Of a stretch of 20,964 nt of DNA, positions 1 to 7,160 are shown piece after piece. Numbering within the stretch: the first letter of the stretch is position 1; each line of letters opens with the position of its first letter. The position numbers and the translations under genes were made by a program. The notes under the pieces were generated by a model, which was not told the DNA's origin, did no database searches, and saw nothing but the letters and a program-made list of their open reading frames with translations. Origin of the DNA: an uncultured Bacteroidota bacterium (GTDB lineage: Bacteria > Bacteroidota > Bacteroidia > 2-12-FULL-35-15); the NCBI GenBank assembly GCA_903881065.1, contig CAIRRW010000327.1, forward strand, positions 1 to 20,964. The letters are read 5' to 3'.

Positions 1-365
1 AGTATGAGAACAAAGCAATAGCAGCAGCTTTCAAATCAGAATTTACATTTTGTCCCGTTTATTTTTTTTACTCCACTAATTCAACATCCATAAAAGAAGG
101 CAAGTGCAAAGGTGTTTTATTTGACAGTGATTTAAAAAGTGTTTCAGCAAGTAATTGTTCCGACTTTCTTATTGGTGAATTTGATGAGAGTGAAACCACT
201 CATATAGATGCGTTTTTAATGAAAGATAGAAACTTCAATCAATTGAAATCACCATTCCCCTATTTGGTAAAAAGCAATGGAATACTTACTCCAAGTCGTA
301 AAAAAGAAGATGTGGTGAGAATACTAAATCAAAAACTGAATGAATTCTGGGCGAAAAACCAATAA
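1..365 (+). CDS. 3' end of an unrecognised protein gene (partial)
   Basis: An open frame enters from the left edge (first full codon at position 3) and stops with TAA at 363-365, giving the last 120 residues of a protein whose start lies outside the window. The visible part reads like a soluble globular domain: mixed alpha/beta, with no membrane segment and no low complexity. Cysteines occur in FTFCPVYFF, GKCKG and SNCSDF, and the charged end is LNQKLNEFWAKNQ. I do not recognise the family. Codon use and AT content resemble the genes that follow. No gene follows on this strand for about 345 bases; a large palindrome begins 47 bases after the stop and could act as a transcript end. Confidence 0.72.
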   Translation, partial: YENKAIAAAFKSEFTFCPVYFFYSTNSTSIKEGKCKGVLFDSDLKSVSASNCSDFLIGEFDESETTHIDAFLMKDRNFNQLKSPFPYLVKSNGILTPSRKKEDVVRILNQKLNEFWAKNQ

Positions 366-411
366 TCTTCCTTAAAATAGTCAGATTTTTCACTTCAATA
401 GTGTATGGTCG

Positions 412-549
412 GATTCTTCACTTCGTTCTGAATGACAATCATTATTGGGGATTTGGGGGGATTTGGAGAGAAAAATGGCTTTGCCATTTTTCTCTCCAAA
501 TCCCCCCACTAACAAACGAAACCTGTCATTCAGAACGGAGCGAAGAATC
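412..549. repeat. Nested palindromic repeat element (REP/MITE-like)
   Basis: The outer arms are 412-437 and 524-549: 26-base inverted repeats matching at 24 of 26 positions, with right arm TGTCATTCAGAACGGAGCGA followed by AGAATC. Inside them lies a perfect 26-bp inverted repeat, 454-479 against 483-508, with a 3-base loop (TTT). Almost the whole 138-bp element can therefore fold into one long hairpin. It carries no coding potential. From memory, motifs of the type GATTCTTCGCTCCG...GAATGACA recur in intergenic DNA of many Bacteroidota genomes, which would make this a dispersed REP-like or MITE-like element. A role as a transcription end for the gene at 1-365 is possible, but no T-run follows. 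Confidence 0.75.
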
Positions 550-579
550 TCAATAGCTGCAAAATCAATATCTTTAGGG

Positions 580-634
580 ATGCTGAAACAAGTTCAGTAA
601 GAAAAACTTGTGAATGGCAACAAAGCGAAGAATC
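580..634. repeat. Possible degenerate copy of the same repeat family
   Basis: Downstream of the palindrome, 581-597 contains CTGAA and TTCAG as a short inverted repeat (GCTGAAACAAGTTCAG), and 622-634 repeats the arm end AAAGCGAAGAATC. The combination looks like the decayed half of a second element. The matches are short, so this is a weak call. Confidence 0.35.
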
Positions 635-675
635 ATAGCTAATGAGTTAGTAATAAAAACCAATAAAGAAATTAC

Positions 676-685
676 TACTTTCGCA
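676..685 (+). promoter_or_regulatory. Probable -7 box for the EVE-domain gene
   Basis: TACTTTCG at 676-683, followed by CA, is one base off the Bacteroidota -7 consensus TAnnTTTG and lies about 30 bases before the ATG at 712. The same octamer stands before the protease gene (14565) and, on the other strand, before the pterin dehydratase gene (6984). No clear upstream TTG element at the usual spacing was found. Confidence 0.4.
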
Positions 686-711
686 CCTCACTTAATTCTA
701 AAAATCGTATC

Positions 712-1122
712 ATGAATCATTGGCTTGTAAAATCAGAACCTTTTAAATACAGTTGGGATCAATTTGTAAAAGACAAAAAAGCGGTATGGGATGGAGTGCG
801 CAACTATGCAGCACGTAATAATATGCGAGCCATGAAAAAAGGAGACTTGTTGTTTTTTTATCATAGCAATGAAGGATTGGAAATTGTTGGTTTAGCGAAG
901 GTAGTAAAGGAAGCCTATCAAGACCCTACCACTGAAGATACCGCATGGAGTGTAGTGGAAATAGCACCGTTTAAAAAATTAAAAAAGCCGGTTACACTAG
1001 CACAGATAAAAGCTGAAAAACAACTAACCAATATGCAAATTATCAAACTAAGCAGGTTATCTGTTTCGGCGGTTACACCAGCGGAGTTTGACAGGATACT
1101 TGCTATCTCCGAAACGAAATAG
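712..1122 (+). CDS. EVE domain-containing protein (THYN1-like)
   Basis: This 136-residue protein consists essentially of one EVE domain, a PUA-like fold that binds modified bases in DNA or RNA (family knowledge). Hallmarks are the N-terminal WLVKSEP, then WDGVRNYAARN and the following KKGDLLFFYHS, which align with bacterial EVE proteins and the thymocyte nuclear protein 1 family. These aromatic and charged residues line the base-binding pocket in family structures. Length is normal for a stand-alone EVE protein. The start at 712 places WLVKSEP at residues 4-10, as expected. It has no close same-strand partner: the repeat element lies upstream and a 213-base gap downstream. The family identity is secure; the physiological ligand is unknown. 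Confidence 0.93.
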   Translation: MNHWLVKSEPFKYSWDQFVKDKKAVWDGVRNYAARNNMRAMKKGDLLFFYHSNEGLEIVGLAKVVKEAYQDPTTEDTAWSVVEIAPFKKLKKPVTLAQIKAEKQLTNMQIIKLSRLSVSAVTPAEFDRILAISETK

Positions 1123-1130
1123 TTCATAGC

Positions 1131-1207
1131 ACCTATCCCTATGATTATTTCGAATTGGGCTCTAGCCATGATATTCAGGAGTTAATAAAATAAACTTAGG
1201 GATAGGT
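1131..1207. repeat. 11-bp inverted repeat flanking a 55-bp spacer
   Basis: ACCTATCCCTA at 1131-1141 is matched by TAGGGATAGGT at 1197-1207, a perfect 11-bp inverted repeat beginning eight bases after the EVE stop codon. The 55-base loop is long for an intrinsic terminator and no T-run follows. It could be a transcript-end structure or a remnant of a small insertion. Confidence 0.45.
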
Positions 1208-1335
1208 ATATAATTCACTTTACTTTCTATTTTTCTTCACTTCTTTCTGATTCTAAGTCGCAAAAGTTAGTTATTCGTATCGTGTAATCTATTATTTATT
1301 ACTTTTACGCGTTTTTATAAAATTATATAATTAAA

Positions 1336-3699
1336 ATGTCTATTCGCAAATCAGTAGTTAAATCAATACTTTTCACATTTTTCATTTTTGTTTCAACGGG
1401 TATCTTTGCGCAGCAGAATTCATCTACTGCTAATATCCGCGGATTTGTATATCTGAAAGAAACAGGAGAACCTATATTATTTACCAATGTGGTGTTAAAA
1501 GGCACGTCTATGGGGATAGCTACGGATGTAAATGGTTTCTTTTCCATTACTAAAGTACCACCAGGAAGTTATACCATAATGGTTGCATCTGCTCTAGGAT
1601 TTGATACATTGCAGGAAGCTGTAACTGTAAAAGCAGGTGAAATTGTGAACAAGAAACTATATCTTGTAAAAAGCAATATCAAATTAAAAACAATAGAAAT
1701 CTCTGCATCACAGGAATCCAAAGAAACAGAAACACAGGTTTCTGTAAACAAAATTGACCCAATTAATATTAAGAAATTACCTTCGGTAGGCGGGCAACCC
1801 GACTTAGTGCAGTACCTACAAGTATTACCAGGGGTAATATTTACAGGTGACCAGGGAGGACAGCTTTATATTCGTGGTGGTTCACCAATTCAGAATAAAG
1901 TATTGCTTGATGGGATGATTGTGTATAATCCATTTCACTCTATAGGTTTATTTTCGGTATTTGATGTTGATATTATTCGAAACGCGGATGTATATAGCGG
2001 CGGTTTTGGTGCTGAATACGGCGGAAGAATCTCTGCCATCATGGATATATCTACACGCGAAGGAAACAAAAAACGTGTTGCCGGCAAACTGGATGTTAGT
2101 CCGTTTGGAGCAAAAGCCTTGATAGAAGGACCTTTAAAAAAATATACAGAAGGTGGAACAGGTACTTCTTCTTTTATCTTCTCTGCTAAAACATCTTATT
2201 TACCTGAAACATCTAAATCATTTTATTCGTACGCCGCTCAAAATGGACAAAATAATTTGCCGTTCAGCTTTGATGATTATTATGGCAAAGTATCTTTTAA
2301 TGCCAACAATGGCAGTAAATTAAATCTATTTGGCTTTGATTTTACTGACATGGTTAATTATTCGGGATTGGCAAATATGAAATGGCAGTCTTATGGTGGC
2401 GGCGGAAACTTCCTGTTAGTTCCTCAAAACTCGCCTATATTAGTGAACGGTAATTTTGCTTATTCTCAATATGGAATTAACTACACTCCTTTTGGCCAAT
2501 CACCTGAATTCAGCTCCGTGAAAGGATTTAATATGGGTGTAGGATTTACTTATTTTATGGGTAAAAGCGAACTTAATTACGGAATCGATATTGATGGATT
2601 TAGCACCGACCTTGACTACTTTAATTCTGTTCACAGAGAAATTACTCAATTGGGCTATACAACAGAAATTGGAGGTTACTTAAAATACAAGTTTGTTTCA
2701 AAACATAACAAACTTGTTCTGGAGCCTAGTTTCCGTTTACAATACTATGCATCACTTGCTAACGCATCTCTGGAGCCGCGCATCAATGCTAAGTGGAACA
2801 TAACTCACAAAGTTCGTTTCAAGGCTGCTGCTGGTATGTATTCACAAAATCTTATTGCTACCAGTACCGACAGAGAGGTAGTGAATCTTTTCCAAGGTTT
2901 CCTTACCGGCCCAGATAACTTGCCAACAAGTTATGTAAATGAAAATGGTGAAACGGTAAGTGTAAAATCTAAATTACAAAAAGCCAACCACTATGTTGCA
3001 GGTTTTGAATTTGACCTTGCAAAACATTTTGAAATGAACGTGGAAGGTTATATAAAAGATTTTAAACAGTTGACAAATATTAATCCTTATCAACTATATG
3101 CAAACACTCCGTCAAATCAAGATAAACCTCAATTGTTAAGAGATGATTATATTATTGAAACCGGTGTTGCAAAAGGAATTGATGTAACTTTTAAATATGA
3201 ATACAGACATTTATATTTATGGCTGGTATACGATCTTGGATTTATAAATCAATGGGATGGTGTGCAAAACTACCGTACCATATATGATCGTCGCCACAAC
3301 GGAAATATAGTTGCTACTTATACCTTCGGAAGAAGTCTTAACTGGGAAGTTGGTGCACGCTGGAGTATTGGCTCTGGATTCCCGTATAACCCAACGGGAG
3401 GCTTTTATGAGAGCTTGGATTTCCAAAATGGTATTAATACTAATTATACCAGTACTAATGGAAATCTTGCATTCTTCCTGGCTAATGGTCAATTGCATGA
3501 ACTGCCTTGGTATCATAGGTTAGATGTTAACATTAAACGTACTTTCCAATTGTTTCAATATTGCAAATTGGATGTTGCAGCAGGTGCTACTAATGTTTAC
3601 AATAGGGCGAATGTATTTTATGTGCCTCGTACCGACCCATCACAAAGGGTTAATCAGTTACCGATAATGCCTACTGTTAGTGTAGTAATGGTATTCTAA
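1336..3699 (+). CDS. TonB-dependent outer-membrane receptor with carboxypeptidase-regulatory-like domain
   Basis: This is a 787-residue outer-membrane transporter. Residues 1-25 form a signal peptide ending FAQ. Residues about 32-115 form the carboxypeptidase D regulatory-like beta domain typical of Bacteroidota receptors (ANIRGFVYLKETGEPI, ATDVNGFFSI, PPGSYTI). A plug domain follows at about 125-240 (LQVLPGVIFTGDQGGQLYIRGG, VLLDGMIVYNPFH, YSGGFGAEYGGRIS), and the rest is a beta-barrel ending in the terminal Phe expected for outer-membrane insertion. It is shorter than SusC/RagA proteins (about 1000 residues) and has no SusD-like partner nearby, so it is probably a classical TonB receptor of unknown substrate. 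A weak -7-like box TACTTTTA lies at 1300-1307. The short gap to the next gene (57 bases) leaves co-transcription open. Confidence 0.93.
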   Translation: MSIRKSVVKSILFTFFIFVSTGIFAQQNSSTANIRGFVYLKETGEPILFTNVVLKGTSMGIATDVNGFFSITKVPPGSYTIMVASALGFDTLQEAVTVKAGEIVNKKLYLVKSNIKLKTIEISASQESKETETQVSVNKIDPINIKKLPSVGGQPDLVQYLQVLPGVIFTGDQGGQLYIRGGSPIQNKVLLDGMIVYNPFHSIGLFSVFDVDIIRNADVYSGGFGAEYGGRISAIMDISTREGNKKRVAGKLDVSPFGAKALIEGPLKKYTEGGTGTSSFIFSAKTSYLPETSKSFYSYAAQNGQNNLPFSFDDYYGKVSFNANNGSKLNLFGFDFTDMVNYSGLANMKWQSYGGGGNFLLVPQNSPILVNGNFAYSQYGINYTPFGQSPEFSSVKGFNMGVGFTYFMGKSELNYGIDIDGFSTDLDYFNSVHREITQLGYTTEIGGYLKYKFVSKHNKLVLEPSFRLQYYASLANASLEPRINAKWNITHKVRFKAAAGMYSQNLIATSTDREVVNLFQGFLTGPDNLPTSYVNENGETVSVKSKLQKANHYVAGFEFDLAKHFEMNVEGYIKDFKQLTNINPYQLYANTPSNQDKPQLLRDDYIIETGVAKGIDVTFKYEYRHLYLWLVYDLGFINQWDGVQNYRTIYDRRHNGNIVATYTFGRSLNWEVGARWSIGSGFPYNPTGGFYESLDFQNGINTNYTSTNGNLAFFLANGQLHELPWYHRLDVNIKRTFQLFQYCKLDVAAGATNVYNRANVFYVPRTDPSQRVNQLPIMPTVSVVMVF

Positions 3700-3756
3700 C
3701 AAGAATAGAACACAACTGATTCTTTACTTTATTGATTTTTTTATTGCGAATAAGTT

Positions 3757-4653
3757 ATGTTGACAATCAACCCTAAAGAAGTTAAAACATCGGAGTTTCA
3801 TAGTTACCTGCTTGGTGCGGTGGCGCCACGCCCGATAGCCTTTGCAAGTACGGTGGATAAAGATGGAAATCCTAATCTGGCACCATTTAGTTTCTTTAAT
3901 GTATTTAGTGCCAACCCTCCTATTGTTATTTTCTCTCCGTCGCGAAGTGGAAGAACAGGGAAAAACAAGAACACTTATGAGAATTTAAAAGAAGTGCCGG
4001 AAGTGGTTATAAATATTGTTTCCTACGATATGGTTCAACAAACTTCACTAGCAAGTTCGGAATATCCAAAAGGAGTAAATGAATTTGAAAAGGCCGGTTT
4101 TACTGCTATTGAATCTCAACTGGTAAAACCCTTCAGAGTAAAGGAATCGCCTGCCCAATTAGAATGTAAAGTAAATCAGGTAATAGAATTAGGTACTGAA
4201 GGAGGTGCAGGGAATTTAATTATATGTGAAGTGCTATTAATACATATCAGCGAAGATGTATTGGATGCATCAAAACACATCGATCCTCATAAAATTGATT
4301 TAGTAGCACGAATGGGTGGTAACTGGTACAGCAGAGCAAATGGCGATGCACTATTTGAAGTTACTAAACCAAATATGAATTTAGGAATCGGTATTGATAA
4401 AATCCCAACAGAAATTCGTACATCAACAGTGTTAACAGGTAATAATTTAGGACAGCTTGGAAACATAGAAAAATTGCCATCTGAAGATGAAGTACTTGCT
4501 TATATTAACTCAGGTGCAATAAATGAAGCATTTGAAATATATGGCAACAATATGTTAAAACTCAATGATCACTTGCATCACATTGCAAAAGGTTTGTTGG
4601 AAAACAATAAAGTAGAAGAAGCATGGAAAGTATTGCTATCTTTGCATAAATAA
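3757..4653 (+). CDS. Flavin reductase family protein (FMN-binding split barrel)
   Basis: This 298-residue cytoplasmic protein has an N-terminal flavin reductase-like split-barrel domain at about 10-200. The characteristic segment is VAPRPIAFASTVDKDGNPNL with APFSFFN, followed by PPIVIFSPS; in the family these residues contact FMN. Such proteins reduce flavin with NAD(P)H or use bound FMN as cofactor. The C-terminal ~100 residues (from about 200) form an extra helical region (IPTEIRTSTVLTGNNLG, then EDEVLAYINSGAINEAFEIYG) seen in Bacteroidota members of the family. The substrate cannot be deduced. The downstream DUF3127 gene begins 39 bases after the stop on the same strand, so the two are probably transcribed together. 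Confidence 0.9.
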   Translation: MLTINPKEVKTSEFHSYLLGAVAPRPIAFASTVDKDGNPNLAPFSFFNVFSANPPIVIFSPSRSGRTGKNKNTYENLKEVPEVVINIVSYDMVQQTSLASSEYPKGVNEFEKAGFTAIESQLVKPFRVKESPAQLECKVNQVIELGTEGGAGNLIICEVLLIHISEDVLDASKHIDPHKIDLVARMGGNWYSRANGDALFEVTKPNMNLGIGIDKIPTEIRTSTVLTGNNLGQLGNIEKLPSEDEVLAYINSGAINEAFEIYGNNMLKLNDHLHHIAKGLLENNKVEEAWKVLLSLHK

Positions 4654-4692
4654 TCAATAATTAATTAATCATCAACATTAAATAATATCAAC

Positions 4693-5082
4693 ATGGACAT
4701 CACAGGAACATTAAAAGTAAAAGGGGAAGTACAACAAGTGTCGGAAAAATTCAAAAAAAGAGATTTTGTAATAACTGACAGCTCATCATCACAATATCCT
4801 CAACACGTTTCTTTCCAACTAACACAAGATAAAGTAAATTTGATTGACCAGTATCAGATAGGTTCTGAAATAAAAGTTCATTTTAATTTGCGTGGTCGCG
4901 AGTGGACAAGCCCACAAGGTGAAGTTAAGTATTTTAATACGCTTGAGGCTTGGCGTTTAGAAGGTGCTTCAAATTCAAATAACTCTTCTAATTCAAATTC
5001 TTCAGCTACTTCAAACAATCCTGCTTCTGAAGTTCCTGAACCGTTATCATCTTCTTCTGTTGAAGATGATTTGCCTTTCTAA
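4693..5082 (+). CDS. DUF3127 family protein with SSB-like acidic C-terminus
   Basis: This 129-residue protein matches the DUF3127 family in its first ~90 residues (MDITGTLKVKGEVQQVSEKF, KKRDFVITD, HVSFQLTQDK, REWTSPQGEVKYFNTLEAWR). The pattern of short beta strands with a conserved aromatic/basic core looks like an OB fold, as in single-stranded DNA-binding proteins. Residues about 93-120 are a flexible Ser/Asn-rich linker, and the protein ends VEDDLPF. That end closely resembles the acidic tip of bacterial SSB (DDDIPF in E. coli), which recruits repair and replication partners. The layout of OB-like domain, disordered linker and acidic tip with terminal Phe is therefore SSB-like. DNA binding itself is inference. 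It lies 39 bases after the flavin reductase gene and ends just before a strong shared terminator. Confidence 0.85.
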   Translation: MDITGTLKVKGEVQQVSEKFKKRDFVITDSSSSQYPQHVSFQLTQDKVNLIDQYQIGSEIKVHFNLRGREWTSPQGEVKYFNTLEAWRLEGASNSNNSSNSNSSATSNNPASEVPEPLSSSSVEDDLPF

Positions 5083-5119
5083 GATTATTAGTTATGTCGA
5101 TTATTAGTTTCAAGATATT

Positions 5120-5153
5120 AAAAGGAATTACAAAGAAATTTGTAATTCCTTTT
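5120..5153. terminator. Terminator between convergent DUF3127 and dacB-type genes
   Basis: A 15-bp perfect stem (5120-5134 with 5139-5153) with a GAAA loop is followed by a T-run through 5155 on the plus strand. It sits between two converging genes and abuts the minus-strand stop codon at 5154. It is a good intrinsic terminator for the plus-strand pair and may also serve the minus-strand gene, where the following sequence is less T-rich. Confidence 0.85.
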
Positions 5154-6713
5154 TTATTCTGCCAATGCAATAAGTAATTTCTCCAATTTCTTTTTCATCT
5201 CCGTTGGCGAGCAATCGTAATTATTTGTAAGCAAGGAGAAACAAAGCAACTCTCCTTTTTTATTTTTTACATATCCTGCATAACCACGGGCTCTTGTCAT
5301 ATATCCGCTTTTAGCATGTAAATTATTTTCGGCAAGTGTGCCTTCACACAATCCTCCAAGCGAACCTGATTTACCTGCGACCGGCAAAGAGTTATAAAAC
5401 GTATTGAAATTTTTATCCTTAGCCATTACCTTCAGCATTTCTGTTTGTGTTTTTGTTGTGATTACATTTGCACGTGCCAATCCACAGCCATCAGTCATAA
5501 ACAAACCGGAAACGTCAACACCTTGTTTCTTCCAATAGTCAATAATAATAGTTATTCCATCCACCTCTGTGCCATAACCAGATTTTTTATAACTTATATA
5601 TTTAAGCATACTCTCCGCAAAAAGATTAATACTTCGTAAATTCGTAAGGTGCACTATTGAATCCAATGAAGGGGAGTGTTGGACATATAACGTATTCTTT
5701 TTCCCTGCCGAATTGGTCTGGCTCTGTTTTAATGACCTTACTGTTGTTGGTTTTTCTGCAACATCTATTTTCACACTCTTCAATGCTATAGTTAATTTTT
5801 CTGCACAAAACAAAGCTGGATCAGGTATCGCCCCTTCTACTTTATAATTTGTTCTGTTTGCAGGTATAGTTCCAGAAACGAAGCGGTAATTATCATATGG
5901 AGCTCCGAATATATACGCATTATCATCAGTACCTCCAGCCACCACTTTATTATTCACATGCATCCCAGAAATAACAGGTAGTGTTTTTAAAATAGTTGTA
6001 TTGGTTCCGGCTTCGCCCGAATTAAAATAAAGCGAATACTTATTATCTTTATATGATAAACCACAGGCTCCGGCTCCATAATAATTGCCCATATCAGCCC
6101 ATATCCATTCATCCGGTGTCATGTTTTCATCAAAAATACTTGCATCGGCAATCACTGCTCCTGTAATTTTCTTTATTCCTTTTGAACGAAGTATTTTCGC
6201 CCACCGGATAACAACTGAAGAACTGTCTCCTTTTCGTTTAAAATACTCTGATTCCAATGTAGGGTCACCTCCTCCCGTAATGTAAAGGTTTCCATTAATA
6301 GTGCCTGATACCGAATCGTATTTCCCATCATATTCAATTTTTGTTTCAAATGTAAAATCCTTCCCAAGTATAGACAGCGCTGCCCCTGTAGTAGCAATTT
6401 TCATTGTGCTTGCAGGGATTAAACTTATTTTACTATTGTATTGATATAGGACAGTATCCTTATTGACTGGTATAACACAAATGCTCCATACCGCGTGTTT
6501 CATAGCGTCATCTGCTTTCAGATTTTCTATTTCGGAGAGAAGTTTAGTATTGGTTTGGCTAAAAACCAATAATGGAAAAAGAAAGAGCAATAATATAAAT
6601 GAAACCTCTCCCTTATTTTTATAATTCAAGTAATTCAGAAAAGAAAAGAAAGTAGGACTAATCTGTTCATTAAATCTTATGTTAATTCTTTTTGAGCAAT
6701 CCTTTGTTTCCAT
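5154..6713 (-). CDS. dacB: D-alanyl-D-alanine carboxypeptidase/endopeptidase, PBP4 type (peptidase S13)
   Basis: A periplasmic penicillin-binding protein that trims or cleaves peptidoglycan peptides. Using the ATG at 6713 (519 residues), the active-site Ser lies in PASTMK (S102, K105), the SxN motif in RSINLFAE (S361, N363), and the third motif is KSG in LHAKSGYMTRARGYAGY (K468), a KTG variant. The order and the large insertion between the first two motifs are those of class C low-molecular-mass PBPs (family knowledge). The signal peptide is GEVSFILLLFLFPLLVFSQ at about 35-53, preceded by an unusually long N-terminal region. The start is uncertain: ATG at 6740 and 6713 both overlap the upstream gene, while TTG at 6629 would start directly at a normal signal peptide and leave 52 bases between genes. 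Confidence 0.9.
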   Translation of the reverse strand: METKDCSKRINIRFNEQISPTFFSFLNYLNYKNKGEVSFILLLFLFPLLVFSQTNTKLLSEIENLKADDAMKHAVWSICVIPVNKDTVLYQYNSKISLIPASTMKIATTGAALSILGKDFTFETKIEYDGKYDSVSGTINGNLYITGGGDPTLESEYFKRKGDSSSVVIRWAKILRSKGIKKITGAVIADASIFDENMTPDEWIWADMGNYYGAGACGLSYKDNKYSLYFNSGEAGTNTTILKTLPVISGMHVNNKVVAGGTDDNAYIFGAPYDNYRFVSGTIPANRTNYKVEGAIPDPALFCAEKLTIALKSVKIDVAEKPTTVRSLKQSQTNSAGKKNTLYVQHSPSLDSIVHLTNLRSINLFAESMLKYISYKKSGYGTEVDGITIIIDYWKKQGVDVSGLFMTDGCGLARANVITTKTQTEMLKVMAKDKNFNTFYNSLPVAGKSGSLGGLCEGTLAENNLHAKSGYMTRARGYAGYVKNKKGELLCFSLLTNNYDCSPTEMKKKLEKLLIALAE

Positions 6714-6942
6714 TGTATATTTTATCAATTTCGGAAGCAAGCTTTCTATCTTTTACAGTAATTACATCTCCAGCATCATGAGTGGAAAGTGATATAGTTA
6801 CTATGTTATATATGTTTGTCCAATAAGGATGATGATTCATCTTTTCTGCAATAAAAGCAACTTTCGTCATGAACGTAAATGCATCAATAAAATTTTTAAA
6901 TTTAAACGTTCTATCCAGTTTATTATTTTGTTCTGTCCACAT
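6682..6942 (-). CDS. 4a-hydroxytetrahydrobiopterin dehydratase (pterin-4a-carbinolamine dehydratase)
   Basis: This 86-residue protein has the size and signature of the PCD/DCoH family, which dehydrates 4a-hydroxytetrahydropterin to regenerate the pterin cofactor of aromatic amino acid hydroxylases. The signature EKMNHHPYW carries the catalytic histidine pair (H37, H38). The third conserved His lies in STHDAGDVITVKD (H55), with the conserved Asp at 65. The gene is nearly complete relative to family members, with a somewhat short N-terminus. Its 3' end overlaps the ATG-started reading of the downstream carboxypeptidase by 32 bases, implying joint transcription, although the functions are unrelated. 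No aromatic hydroxylase gene is visible in the window. A -7-type box (TACTTTCG) lies about 35 bases upstream. Confidence 0.9.
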   Translation of the reverse strand: MWTEQNNKLDRTFKFKNFIDAFTFMTKVAFIAEKMNHHPYWTNIYNIVTISLSTHDAGDVITVKDRKLASEIDKIYNGNKGLLKKN

Positions 6943-6976
6943 ATTTATTTTTGATTACATCAATTTGTTTAAGAAA

Positions 6977-6984
6977 CGAAAGTA
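6977..6984 (-). promoter_or_regulatory. Probable -7 box for the pterin dehydratase/dacB pair
   Basis: Reading the minus strand from 6984 gives TACTTTCG, the same octamer found before the genes at 712 and 14587. It stands 34 bases above the start codon at 6942. No clear -33 TTG was found. Confidence 0.35.
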
Positions 6985-7107
6985 CTACTTATTTAGTAAT
7001 TGGACGTTTCGTGATTGGCAAGTGTTTCCTCTGCAAACATCATTATCTTCAGAATATAAGAACCCCTTTTGATATGAATCACTGTTCGTTTTGCGTTTCA
7101 TCATTAC

Positions 7108-7134
7108 TTGGTAATCAGCTTAAATTTACTTTTG
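7108..7134 (+). promoter_or_regulatory. Promoter of the 130-residue orphan gene
   Basis: TACTTTTG at 7127-7134 fits TAnnTTTG exactly and a TTG lies at 7108-7110, 16 bases upstream (slightly short of the usual ~19). The ATG follows at 7161. Confidence 0.5.
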
Positions 7135-7160
7135 TGTCATAATCATAAAACATAATAGCC

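Noticed and set aside
1336..3699. SusC/RagA-type glycan transporter
   Set aside because: The protein is 787 residues rather than about 1000, and no SusD/RagB-like lipoprotein gene follows; the next gene is a flavin reductase family protein.
3701..3724. Terminator after the TonB receptor gene
   Set aside because: AAGAAT and ATTCTT can pair, but the stem is only six A/T-rich pairs with a 12-base loop. It is too weak to call.
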